Shown here piece by piece: positions 30,817 to 40,694 of a stretch of 64,000 nt of DNA. The notes beneath the pieces are model-generated. The model saw only the letters and a list, made by a program, of their open reading frames with translations. It searched no databases and was not told the origin of the DNA. Positions within the stretch are counted from its first letter, which is position 1. Every line of letters starts with the position of its first letter. Source of the DNA: Lepidodermella squamata (lineage: Eukaryota; Gastrotricha); NCBI GenBank assembly GCA_047495785.1, contig JBLDXI010000010.1:1364001-1428000 (forward strand). Reading direction: 5' to 3'. The position numbers were made by a program, and so were the translations under genes.

Positions 30817-31207
30817 TCCTTGCTGCTTTGTTGGGCTCTTTTACCGGGCTACAACGCTTCTCCTGAGAAAGCTGTACATGATGATGAATGACTCTAGTTT
30901 CAACTTCGAAAGTTCTAAGCTATTGATATTTAAGCAGTGCGCGAAGGGATACGATACCCCTCATCTCTACATCTCTAAACCGCACGTTCCCTTTGTTAAG
31001 TTAAATCAATGATGTGGAAATGAAAATAAAGGGCGAATGGGGAATCCCGATCTAGCCTATTTTTCTGTGTAGAATTCCTCAAATATGAAAACTACTAAAC
31101 CAGGTCTAGACAAGGAAATTTCAGATTTATTCCGTGTAAGCAACCACTGCGGAATGTTAATGAAGGCGATAGCATTTGACTAGTAAATCTTAACGACTAA
31201 CAGAGCA
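30817..31207. other. Intergenic F10–ankyrin 1
   Basis: Contains the F10 AATAAA (31,025). No other feature was supported. Confidence 0.45.
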
Positions 31208-32551
31208 ATGAGATCGGCACTTTGCTTAATACTTTATTTACTGCTAAATGCCACAGCGAGCCACCAGAGGAAGCGTAATGGAAGAGGAAATTCGCCCGAG
31301 AAGGATCTGATCAGCTCCATCAAGCAGTTAATCGCAAAAGGATCGTCTCTGGACAACTTCAACAAGCAAGGCATGACACCTCTAATGGCCGCAATCGACG
31401 CTGATTTAACTCGGACTGCTAAAATTGTCATGGTCAAGGGCGCTGATGTTAATCTGGCCAGCGAGAAGCATAAGGGCAGAACAGCTTTACATTTCGCTGT
31501 CGCTAAGGGCAACTCAGAAATCGTTAAGGCTCTTATTAAAAGAGGAGCTGACGTCACTGCAAAAGACGGAGATGGCCAGACTCCTTTGATAATGGCTGTT
31601 CGATCAAGAAAGTGCGATATAGTCAACAAAATCGCAGAATCGAAACCTGATTCGCTGGATACAACAAACGAAGAAGGCGAGACTGCACTGATGATCGCAG
31701 CTGGAAAGAATCTAATACATTGCGTTCAAGCTCTGAAGTCTGCCGATCATAATGTGGCTCGAGAATCTGATGGAAACACGCCGTTGCATATCGCTGCTAA
31801 GAAAAATTACATAGCAATGGTTAAATTGTTGCTTTCTCAAGGCGCTAGGGAGGAAGTTATGAACAGTAACAAGCATACTCCTCTCTTCGAATCCCTTCAG
31901 TCATGCAGAGAGAGAACGTCGATCGTTCTAGCTGGAGCAGCTGATCACGACCCCTACCTAAAATCGATAGATCCCAAAAACGAGACTACGTTGCTCCACC
32001 TAACCTCTTACTGCAATTTCGGTAAAATTGCGAAGATCTTAGCCGAGAAAGGAGCGACTCTGGAGTATAAAACTTGGGACGATATGGCCCCTTTGAATTA
32101 CGCTGTTCATATGAAGAGTTTCGACGTTGCGAAGGAGTTGATAGAGGCTGGGGCTGATGTTAACACCAATTCTTACTACAACAGCGGAAAAACGCCACTC
32201 CACTACGCAGCTCAGCATGATAATATTGAAATCATGAAGATGTTGATTGATAAAGGGGCAAAGCTTGATTCTGGTCGATATGAGACGCCTTTCGTTACAG
32301 CCTGTAAATCAAACAGCCACGACGCTGCTAGGACGATGTTGGAGCGTGGGGCTAACGTGAATGCGCGTTACAAAGATGGCTACTCATGCCTGCATTACAT
32401 TTGCAAAGTTGGGGGTATTATCAACTTTTTCAAGGATATGGTGGCGAGAGGGGCTGATATGGAGGCGAAAGCGAGGGATGGTGTGACTGTTTTGGCTGCG
32501 TGCAGGAATAGTCCTCGTATCCGGCAGTTTCTGAAAAGAATGGGAGTATAA
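31208..32551 (+). CDS. Secreted ankyrin-repeat protein 1
   Basis: A 447-residue intronless frame. It opens with a clear signal peptide (MRSALCLILYLLLNATA), a basic linker, then about twelve ankyrin repeats with the usual G-x-T-P-L-x-x-A-A and hydrophobic helix pattern. Examples are KGRTALHFAVAKGNSEIVKA at about residue 95, GNTPLHIAAKKNYIAMVKLL at about 195 and GKTPLHYAAQHDNIEIMKML at about 330. No other domain or membrane segment is visible. Ankyrin repeats are normally intracellular, so a secreted ankyrin protein is unusual. Venom or effector-like proteins and extracellular binders are known precedents, but function here is unknown. The downstream gene is a shorter paralogue. Both sit inside the DY-TM cluster on the same strand. 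Confidence 0.85.
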   Translation: MRSALCLILYLLLNATASHQRKRNGRGNSPEKDLISSIKQLIAKGSSLDNFNKQGMTPLMAAIDADLTRTAKIVMVKGADVNLASEKHKGRTALHFAVAKGNSEIVKALIKRGADVTAKDGDGQTPLIMAVRSRKCDIVNKIAESKPDSLDTTNEEGETALMIAAGKNLIHCVQALKSADHNVARESDGNTPLHIAAKKNYIAMVKLLLSQGAREEVMNSNKHTPLFESLQSCRERTSIVLAGAADHDPYLKSIDPKNETTLLHLTSYCNFGKIAKILAEKGATLEYKTWDDMAPLNYAVHMKSFDVAKELIEAGADVNTNSYYNSGKTPLHYAAQHDNIEIMKMLIDKGAKLDSGRYETPFVTACKSNSHDAARTMLERGANVNARYKDGYSCLHYICKVGGIINFFKDMVARGADMEAKARDGVTVLAACRNSPRIRQFLKRMGV

Positions 32552-33062
32552 AACAAGTGTTATGATAACGATTTCGAACGTTTTTTGCATCCAATTTCAA
32601 TACAAATAATTCTATATAACATTGAAATGCCGATAGATCCCAACAGTGGGCGAATGGGTGTGGGGGTGGGAAATGGGGAGTATCGTAAATCGCACCCTCA
32701 AGTTCGCAAGGGGAAAGTTAGGGTTTAGGGTCATTCAATTTGTGCTCGGAAATACTCCCTAGTTCTTGGATCCTACTTGGCACACTGCAAACAATTTCCT
32801 TATGGTCTCGTCTCACGTGGCTATAGTAAAGACACCGAAATGCGCTGAAATGAGCTACAGCTGCTGCTTTCCTTCATTAAGCTACTCAATTAAGGTAATC
32901 TTGACCTGTCTGATAATGGAGATTATTTGTATTAGATTGGAGCGAAAGTAACCCCACAGCAGCTGTATTCATGAAAATATACAAAAAAGGAAAGTTTTCC
33001 TGTTTTCAAATAGCATTTGCGAGATTTCGCAAGCCCATTGAGAACTACACAAATTGTTTAGT
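32552..33062. other. Intergenic between ankyrin genes
   Basis: About 500 bp. A G-rich patch lies at about 32,647–32,680. Two adjacent TTAGGG-like words near 32,716 are too few to call a telomere-like repeat. No gene was seen. Confidence 0.45.
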
Positions 33063-34069
33063 ATGAAGCTACATATTTATACCTTCATTTTTATGATATC
33101 TTTTTCACTGGCTAAAAGTGGTAAATCGGCTTTCGATTGCGATAATTTAAACTCCATTGATTGATTTATTTCTTAAAAGTCAGCCAGAAAAACGACGATC
33201 TCATGGATGCGGTAAAAAATATCGATGAAATTCGTGTCGAAGCTCTTTTGAACGAAGGCGCGGATCCTAATGCGTTGGATAAAGATGGCAATACGCCGCT
33301 TCATGTCGCCGCTTCGAATGACGACGCGGAAATTGTTATGCTGTTGCTATCGCACAATGCTGATACTATCAAACTCAACCGGGAAAATCACACCGCGCTT
33401 TATGAGGCCCTTAAAAAGTGCTTGCAGAAAACGTCTGATATTCTGGCTAAGATGGCTAGTGGAGACCCAGCTTTACGAAGACATGATCCTGAAAAAGGAC
33501 TTACTCTACTCCATCTCGCGGCGGGCTGTGATATTGCATCTGCTGCGCAATCCTTGGCACATCTTGGGGCCAATCTGGAACTTGCGAATGACGAAGACAT
33601 GACTCCTTTAGTCTACGCGTGCTATAAAAAGGGATGGAAAGTGGCAAAGGTTTTGATCGAAACCGGTGCTTATGTCAACGCTGGGGCGTATTATTACAAT
33701 GACAAAAACGCCTTGAATTACGCCGCTGGGCATAACAACATTGACATGATGAAGTTTCTCTTGCAAAACCGCGCGGAAATTGAAGGTCAGGGCCGGGAAA
33801 CTCCGTTTTTGAGCGCGTGTTACGGAAATGCGAAGGAAGCGGCTGAATTTCTGCTGCATCACGGCGCCGACAAGAATAGGAAACACCCTAACGGCAACAA
33901 CTGTTTGCACTTCATCAACGAACAAAATGGCAGTTACAGCTTTTTTAGATCTATGGTCGAGCGCGGTGTTGATATCAATGCTGTTGGTAATCAGGGAAAA
34001 ACCGTTCTTGGCACTGCAACAAATCCAGAAATAATCGCTTACTTAAAGTCACTCAATGCAAAGCCGTGA
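33063..34069 (+). CDS. Secreted ankyrin-repeat protein 2 (two exons)
   Basis: Exons are 33063–33120 and 33180–34069. The first exon is only 58 nt and encodes a signal peptide (MKLHIYTFIFMISFSLA). A 59-nt intron (AGTG|gtaaat...aaaag|TC) joins in phase 1. About nine ankyrin repeats follow, aligning with the C-terminal repeats of protein 1, including unusual units such as the K-K-C-L-Q-K-T-S-D-I-L-A repeat and the Y-Y-Y-N-D-K-N-A-L-N-Y-A-A repeat. The N-terminal three or so repeats of protein 1 are missing. It is a tandem duplicate that differs in intron content: protein 1 has its leader fused in the same exon. AATAAA is at 34,221. Function is unknown. Confidence 0.82.
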
Positions 34070-34276
34070 AATGATCAGGCCAACTTTTATTAAGCCTAAT
34101 TCAGGAAAAATTATAATATCAGCTTGTTTGTCTCATAGATGTGCTTCTTAAGTTGTTTTCTTGTGTTTGTAATGAGAATGCCTGATCAATTTTATTTCAT
34201 TATTGTTTTCCTGTTCGCAAAATAAAAAAAAAACATTGTAAGCTTTACTTCTCCTTTCATTTATTCCTCAGAAGAG

Positions 34277-35152
34277 ATGGATCCTCAAACTCCGCATGAC
34301 ATAAAACGAGAGGTTGTGTCTTTCTTCAAGGAGGCCTTCGATGCCGACCATCCTATCAAAGATGAGGACTTCTACGACTCAGCTGCTTGGGTTCTCATCG
34401 TCGGCGGTATCGTCATATTTATTTTCCTTATAGTACTAGCAATCGACTATTACCGGCATCTTCAAAGAACCGGAATTCTCGGCGAAAAAGCTTACTATCA
34501 AGCAATGCTGCGTCAGGCGAGCGAACGGAAAGCTGCGAAAACTAGTCGATGTTCTGGATTATTTTCGTGCGCGGAACGACAAAGTTTGAACACAGAAATA
34601 GGCACAAAGTCCAGGGTTGAGTCTGGTCATCACGTCTCGGCTCGAATGGGTCCGATTGACAGAATATTTAGGCGAGGACATACCAACCAAGATGAAGCCT
34701 CCCAGACACCTAGACGACTGGCTTTTTCTGCTCCGGATCTCAACAGGAACGAAATCTCAATCGAGCTAGCATGTCAACGCAATTGTTCTGCGTCGCAGCA
34801 GGAAGGAATCAAGGACTCGCAACAGCTGAGCTCTAGAACTGATATGGCTAAGGTAGCATCGAATTGGCAGTCCACGAGCTTCTCAGACATACAATCCCTT
34901 GACGAGGTCGATCACTCATCTCGAAGCTTTTCTGTAGGAGCTAATCGGTCCTACTCAGCCGAGGCCATTCGCAGAAGAACCACCCGGATCGATCTGAGAT
35001 TCAACGCTGGAGATGTTGATCTTCATAGCCTGCTAGAAATGTTGGCAAGTCAATTTACGCTTCACGTGATGAGACGGCGGAAACGCTGGAACTGCAGGCG
35101 GAGGAACAAAACTCTGAAAAATCGAATTCATCACTCAGAAACTCTGCTGTAA
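34277..35152 (+). CDS. DY-TM family member F11
   Basis: A 291-residue member. The acidic ectodomain (about 37 residues, with F-D-A-D-H-P-I-K-D-E-D-F-Y-D) leads to a membrane segment ending V-L-A-I-D-Y-Y, followed by RHLQRTGILGEKAYYQAML. The tail is Ser/Arg-rich and contains S-A-P-D-L-N and a reduced version of the F1/F8 block (LHSLLEMLASQFTLHVMRRR). It then ends in a basic stretch without the terminal M-L-L-x-x-L-G motif. It is intronless, with AATAAA at 35,299. It lies immediately downstream of the ankyrin pair, so that pair was inserted in, or grew inside, the cluster. Function is unknown. Confidence 0.75.
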   Translation: MDPQTPHDIKREVVSFFKEAFDADHPIKDEDFYDSAAWVLIVGGIVIFIFLIVLAIDYYRHLQRTGILGEKAYYQAMLRQASERKAAKTSRCSGLFSCAERQSLNTEIGTKSRVESGHHVSARMGPIDRIFRRGHTNQDEASQTPRRLAFSAPDLNRNEISIELACQRNCSASQQEGIKDSQQLSSRTDMAKVASNWQSTSFSDIQSLDEVDHSSRSFSVGANRSYSAEAIRRRTTRIDLRFNAGDVDLHSLLEMLASQFTLHVMRRRKRWNCRRRNKTLKNRIHHSETLL

Positions 35153-35407
35153 AATCGATGCGAAAAGAAGTCAGCTTTCAGCTATCAGCCAACCGCACCT
35201 AAAAAACTCAAGTGCGGGATTTAAGAAAAAGAATGCCCTTGGTCAATCATTTGCTTTAATAATCCGTTCCGTGCTCAGCTGGACGAATTATCCAAGATAA
35301 TAAAAATGATTTAATATGCGCAGTATCGTTTTTGCGATATTAACGTTTGATTAAGACTTATATCTAGCCATTGGTCATCGCGCTCATTTAAAAGTCATTT
35401 ATGCTTA

Positions 35408-36247
35408 ATGATGAATTCCTCAGAGAATGTACCCCTGTCAGGACTTTTTCGCGAGCTTGCACGAAATTTATCGACCGATGATTCCGATGGCTCGGTAACT
35501 AAGGTGGAAGTGGTGTTCGAACGGAACGAGTTGAATATGTTCCTATTCTCAGCTGTCTACGTTGTTGGCATTGGCGGAATTGTTATTGTCATGCTTGTTT
35601 GTGCGATGCTCCATGATTACTACAAAATCTTCAGCAATGTGAAAATTTTCTCCGATGACGAAAACTCATTCAAACAAAGAAGGAGGAGCGTTGTTCCAGT
35701 TAAGAAGAATCCGCATGCGGCGTCGCGAATGATGGCATCTGGATCTAATCAGGACATGGCCTCTGGAAACTTTGCACGAAGAAATTTTCTCAGCCCACGG
35801 CCTGTTGAGAGAAGTAGCTTGGAGGCAGATATCAAGACCCTTACTCCTGTATCCATGATGGAAGAAATCGACTGTGGCCTGTTTCAAACTTTCTCGGATC
35901 CTTTCAAGTCGCGTGACGAATGTGGGTCGCCCCGCTCTTGCGATTCCAGTGTATGGGGAAGTACTGATTCTGACTCTGGTCATCCTAATTCGAACCCTGA
36001 ATCTATCGGAAAGCGCGAATCACCGATAAGATATCCAAGCTTTGTACAAATGCCGGAGAGCCAAACACCAACACGTACCGATTCAACATTTTCTTTTTGT
36101 GAAAATGAGCGCCGTTTGCAGGAAGAAATCGCTGCCGGCAATAATGGCCTCGATAAAGATTCTGGAGGTTGGTCGCTTTTAGGCTCAATCAAAAGGATGT
36201 TGTCAAAATTTCTGAATCGCAACCGGGTTCAGCAAGACATGTGTTGA
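35408..36247 (+). CDS. DY-TM family member F12 (divergent)
   Basis: The most divergent member, 279 residues. The N-terminus is longer and hydrophilic (about 45 residues). The membrane segment (LFSAVYVVGIGGIVIVMLVC) is followed by A-M-L-H-D-Y-Y-K-I-F, retaining the Asp-Tyr at the inner membrane face but lacking the H-M-R-x-x-G-Y-F-G-G signature. The tail is Ser-rich with a basic patch (FKQRRRSVVPVKK) and ends W-S-L-L-G-S-I-K-R-M-L-S-K-F-L-N-R, possibly a distant form of the terminal L-L-x-x-L-G...L-S-R helix. Membership rests on position, topology and the D-Y. AATAAA is at 36,426. Function is unknown. Confidence 0.65.
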   Translation: MMNSSENVPLSGLFRELARNLSTDDSDGSVTKVEVVFERNELNMFLFSAVYVVGIGGIVIVMLVCAMLHDYYKIFSNVKIFSDDENSFKQRRRSVVPVKKNPHAASRMMASGSNQDMASGNFARRNFLSPRPVERSSLEADIKTLTPVSMMEEIDCGLFQTFSDPFKSRDECGSPRSCDSSVWGSTDSDSGHPNSNPESIGKRESPIRYPSFVQMPESQTPTRTDSTFSFCENERRLQEEIAAGNNGLDKDSGGWSLLGSIKRMLSKFLNRNRVQQDMC

Positions 36248-37506
36248 GAACGAGTCGAACAATATAAGTCTCCAGTAGCCTAATCACGATTATTTACCTC
36301 AGAATTAGACTTGCTAATAATTCCCTATGAAAGGTAATTGTTGTAAATTCATTAAAGAAGCAATAGGTATTATACGGAAGATTACTTCATTGCTAACGTC
36401 ACATTGGTTTCCCGATTCAATATTGAATAAAACTTGACAAGGAGCATTTATTACAGATCTTTTGTTCGTGATTCTCGTTTTTCTTGAAGCGATTGATTGA
36501 GTCTTAATCGAATAAAAAAGAATCGACCAGATTCGATAGAGTTATAAATTTCAGATAAAACAAGTATAACGTAAAACCGCTGTCTTTGACTCGGAAAGCC
36601 TTTTTTAGAAACAATGGAGGTAAGTTTCGACGACGGAAGTTCAATAGCCACAAACCTTTCGAGACAATCAAGTTTTTTTTAATTTTTTATGACTTTATTG
36701 GTCCTAATCGATTTTTTGTACCAAATGAGATCATGATTAAGTGCATCACAATACGCAGACGTGGAATCACGTGGTGCAGCCCAAATTCAATACGACCTTT
36801 GTCTGATGAGCTATTACTGCCCGAAAAATTGTCTATTTCTGAGTTTAGCAAAAAATGAATCCTGCTTTTTTACTGCAAATTTCGCGTCTGTGTTTGGCAG
36901 TCGACCATCGACCTTGAGGCAGCCCCAAGCCGCGCATTTTAGAACCCTGGAACGGAAAATTAGTTCATGCAGGGTAGGTATTTGATTTTCTCGCTACAAG
37001 AATGATACTAGAACGCCCGATTAATTCGATCCCAGAACCGATTTTCAAAATCCGATCAATCGTGATTAAAAAGCAAATTCTGCGCATCAATATAATCAAG
37101 CACTATAGTAAGTTGACATAAGTTGGAAAGACGAATGCTCTTTTTAACGTGACTAACCTTGAGCTGTTTTGTTCCAAACAAATTCTTCAGCCCACAGTCG
37201 AACCTTGACGAGCATCTATTTTCACCGTGACTTCCGCTTTGAATGCCCTGATGCGGAAGCGTTTTCGAGATAGCGTTTTCATGTCATGATTCAAAACGCG
37301 TTTTATTTCGCTGATTCACCTTTGCGTCGCACTAAAGACAAAACGGGAGCATGATCAATTATAATTCCATCGATATCAATTAGTCTCAGAAAAGGCATTC
37401 GATAGCCCTCTTCATACCGGCGTGCATCAGCCTTAACGCTCGATTTATTTTTGCTTCGAACCTCATAAAACGCGACATTTTATTTCAAAACACTCCATTC
37501 TTCCCC
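36248..37506. other. Intergenic F12–F13
   Basis: About 1.26 kb with the F12 AATAAA at 36,426. Short frames around 36,586–36,985 lack protein-like features. No repeat element was recognised. Confidence 0.5.
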
Positions 37507-38904
37507 ATGAATAAGCTATCGCAAATATTTTTTGTGAACTCAGCAACTACAGAGGACGATTACGTTGAAACACGCGCTTGGACGATGCAATCTCAGAGAC
37601 CGATGTTAAACTTGGACGCAATGCGGATAAAATCCGAGTCGAATATCAGCTTTCAGGATTCATCCAGTGCCAATTTCATTGTTGTTCTATCGGTCGGCTG
37701 TGTTGTCTTGGTCATAATTCTGGTAGTTGTAGTATGGGACTACTGTCTCCATCTACATCGAAGCGGGGTGTTTCGCCACATATCGAGAGAGGAACGGCGG
37801 AGAAGCAGAGCTAGATTTTACGAAAGAGTGAAACATCGCGAGTCGAAGCGAAGAACTGGGGCAGTTTTTATTACGGAGGATCCGCAGTCAGTCTCGACCC
37901 ATTGGCGAGTTGGCGGTGGCCATATAAGAGCTAGCGATGCAGACTCGTCAATCAACCTTAAAGAACTACCGTGCCCCTTTTCTCCGAACCACTCACCAGG
38001 CGATGCGTCAATTCGCTCAAGTTTCAGGGAAAGATCCAGTACACAAGGGAAAGATTCATTCAGCAACCGATTATCGCCATTTCGAAATCGTGGGAGCGCG
38101 ATTCAAGATTCTGACCCAGATGCTACGCTTAATCAATTTTCATCCTTATCATCATTTACAATGGATGAATCGGATGCATCGACAAGTTGTGGACTCGAAA
38201 TGTCGCAGAAGGAGTCTTTGATCAAGCAAATAAGTCCTGACAGTGCTGTTACTACTTCAAGTAACAACACCACTTATCGAATGCGGGTTTCTCTGGAGGA
38301 CGAAACAAAAGGCAGGCCGATAACTCAATTGAATGATATGATTCTAGTGAGAGCGCAGTTTCTCGCGCCACCCAAGCCTACTTATAGGAGTATGAAAAAC
38401 CATGTGAGCCAAAAGTCAAAAAGTTGGGACGACCTACCCTCGACGCGCTTGCTTCCCGACCCGATTTCAAGGGATGAATACAGCGATACTGGCTCGCCAA
38501 AGCCGAATGGTACAGACGCATTCAGGCGGCTCAAAGGGCAATCATTCGACGGAGTAAATTTGCCGCCTCCCATCCCAACATTCAATCTAGATAGGCGATT
38601 TTCTGTTTCTGACCAAAATACAACAACCGTGTCTGAGTTGTTCCTGCAGAAGTATCAAATGTTTCTACTCGAACGTTCAAAGCAACGCAAGAAAGCTGAG
38701 ATCCTATACAAGAAACGGCGTCGCATGGCAGCTTTCGAGGGAGTAGTCGCTCCAAACCCTATGGAACACAAGCGGACTTTCCCTCCGGGTAATCAAAACC
38801 GACGCCGTTCTTTCGGCCATGGCGAAGAAGGCCCAAGAAAGACAAAAATGTTAATCCATGCAATGCGAATACCACTTTCCAAGAATTCTTCATTATTACA
38901 CTGA
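37507..38904 (+). CDS. DY-TM family member F13
   Basis: A 465-residue member of subgroup A (F1, F13, F14, F15). The N-terminus is about 58 residues. The membrane segment (NFIVVLSVGCVVLVIILVVV) ends V-V-W-D-Y-C-L-H-L-H-R-S-G-V-F, then a run of Arg (REERRRSRARF). The long Ser-rich tail contains the F1-type block around V-S-E-L-F-L-Q-K-Y-Q-M-F-L-L-E-R, a basic helix (KQRKKAEILYKKRRR), and the terminal R-K-T-K-M-L-I-H-A-M-R-I-P-L-S-K. It is intronless. AATAAA directly follows the stop (38,905–38,910). Function is unknown. Confidence 0.78.
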   Translation: MNKLSQIFFVNSATTEDDYVETRAWTMQSQRPMLNLDAMRIKSESNISFQDSSSANFIVVLSVGCVVLVIILVVVVWDYCLHLHRSGVFRHISREERRRSRARFYERVKHRESKRRTGAVFITEDPQSVSTHWRVGGGHIRASDADSSINLKELPCPFSPNHSPGDASIRSSFRERSSTQGKDSFSNRLSPFRNRGSAIQDSDPDATLNQFSSLSSFTMDESDASTSCGLEMSQKESLIKQISPDSAVTTSSNNTTYRMRVSLEDETKGRPITQLNDMILVRAQFLAPPKPTYRSMKNHVSQKSKSWDDLPSTRLLPDPISRDEYSDTGSPKPNGTDAFRRLKGQSFDGVNLPPPIPTFNLDRRFSVSDQNTTTVSELFLQKYQMFLLERSKQRKKAEILYKKRRRMAAFEGVVAPNPMEHKRTFPPGNQNRRRSFGHGEEGPRKTKMLIHAMRIPLSKNSSLLH

Positions 38905-40694
38905 AATAAACGCATTCACGTATTTGCTTATTATGTATATCATTAGGTATTACTCGTTTAATTGCTTGGATCGATCGAGATGGATGTTTTCTCACCACCA
39001 TGTCATTAATCGCATGAAGGACACCTTGGATATTTCTTCTTGTATATGATGCCGGCCATCGATTTGGTATGTTGAGTCTACACCGGGCGTGGCGGAATTT
39101 GTATTTTTTCGACGCGCACCGAATGAGTGTCGTGTGAGAAAGCACGCCGCTGTTTACGCGATTATTCGCATTACTACGCGCGATGATGATGAAATTGATG
39201 CAGCGAGACAGGTGAGACGCATTAGCAGTTTTGTACACACCTTGGTCGCAGCTATAGCTATAAGTACTACTGGCAAAGGAGGATGTAGTCAGGCCGGAAG
39301 GTACTGCCTCTTCCCAGCTTGTATCTCCATTTCATCCTGTCGAGGGCCATTCGCATCTTAATGCACGATTTTTTATTGATCCAACTAAAATTTACACGTT
39401 TGGTTAGAACAATTATTGAACCATTTTCTTCCTTCTTGGGCATCACATTCTTAATTTTTTTAAATGAAAACACCTTAATTGATGTCTGAAGTTACCTTCA
39501 TTTTTCAAGGGATCCGTAGCACGAAACTGACCCTCTATTTCATTAACTATATGTGTCCCTTAAATTGTTACTATCATGGGAATCTGTAGTTTCATTAATA
39601 ATTTTCCATTGAGCGAAATGGGCTCTAATATCTAGGCCGCATACCTCTTAGGGGGAAACCCGAGGCTAATTTTCGCTTTACAATATCCGCATCGGAACAG
39701 AAAAAAATTGTCTGGGCGCCTAAAAATAGTTGTCGGAAGTTGAGGCCGCGAAATAATTGATCCTCAGAGTGCGCGTGAAAAGGTCGCGCTCTAATAAAAT
39801 TGTAGGAGCGCGCCACCAATAATAAAGCCATTATCGCATTAGGCCAACACGCTTTTATTACTATCAATAACACACAAGGAAAAACGGCCAGAATTCATCT
39901 AGGCGTCGCGAGCCGTGAGGAATAATATTGTGGGTAGTCGCGAATTTTATACATAGTACATAAGCGATCAGTTTTATCATGCCGAACAAACAGAAAGCGA
40001 CGCGCGTGGCCCTTTGTTTGCTAAACGAGCCGTGTGTATGCGGCCACTGACAATTTAATATCGATCGCGCGACATTATACACACTGATCAGTAGGTATGC
40101 ATGAAGAATGAATAGCCGCGGCGTTCGCCTTTTTCCGCTTTTTTTGCTTTGTTTTTAATAGACATTAATATTACATTTCGCTACTATCGAACGCCGTGTT
40201 TCTACTCGCGTATATTCTAATGTCATTGTTTATCTCGCTTATGAAAATTCCATTTTTTTCTGTACTATTTCAAGCGTGAGGCGCGAATGCCGGAAATTTT
40301 AGCGTCGCGTTGCCACTTTTTAATGACCCTCGTAAAAATCACTTGAAATATTTTAGATATATTTTTTATTATAATAATATTATTGCTATAATTTATTAAT
40401 AATGATGCGGCACGTCGCGCAGCTTATTGTTGCCTCGTGATAATTTCCGATAATTGGCACTCGCACTATGTGATATTATACACGTCAATATGATCGCTGC
40501 TAGTACGCCTACTGTTACACTATTCATAGTATAAATTTTTCTATATCGAATTTTTCGCAGCGATCCCGGCCGTCTATGCACTGCTACTACTACAACTACT
40601 ACTTCAACTCGAGAGTGTCGACTCCGCTGCCAGTCCTACGCAACGCCCGAAGAAAAGCGGTGTAGGAGGCAGCAACCGGCGTAGACCCACTCAG
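38905..40694. other. Large intergenic region F13–F14
   Basis: About 1.8 kb, AT-rich with CG-containing patches (39,700–40,080). It may be an extended regulatory region for F14. Overlapping short frames on both strands lack convincing features, except the small minus-strand frame at 40,396–40,527 listed separately. An in-frame leader of F14 may begin near 40,561. Confidence 0.5.
40396..40527 (-). CDS. Possible small secreted peptide
   Basis: A 43-residue frame starting MNSVTVGVLAAIILTCIISH. It has a convincing hydrophobic leader, a signal-peptidase-like A-S-A site and a basic mature part of about 20 residues (NYRKLSRGNNKLRDVPHHY). It lies alone in the F13–F14 gap, divergent from F14. There is no homology argument, and a chance leader in AT-rich DNA remains quite possible. 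Confidence 0.25.
   Translation of the reverse strand: MNSVTVGVLAAIILTCIISHSASANYRKLSRGNNKLRDVPHHY

Noticed and set aside
32710-32740. Telomere-like TTAGGG words
   Set aside because: Only about two imperfect copies, not an interstitial telomeric array.
38759-39238. 159-codon minus-strand frame over the F13 3' end
   Set aside because: It overlaps the conserved F13 tail antisense and has no domain, leader or paralogue. It looks like chance.
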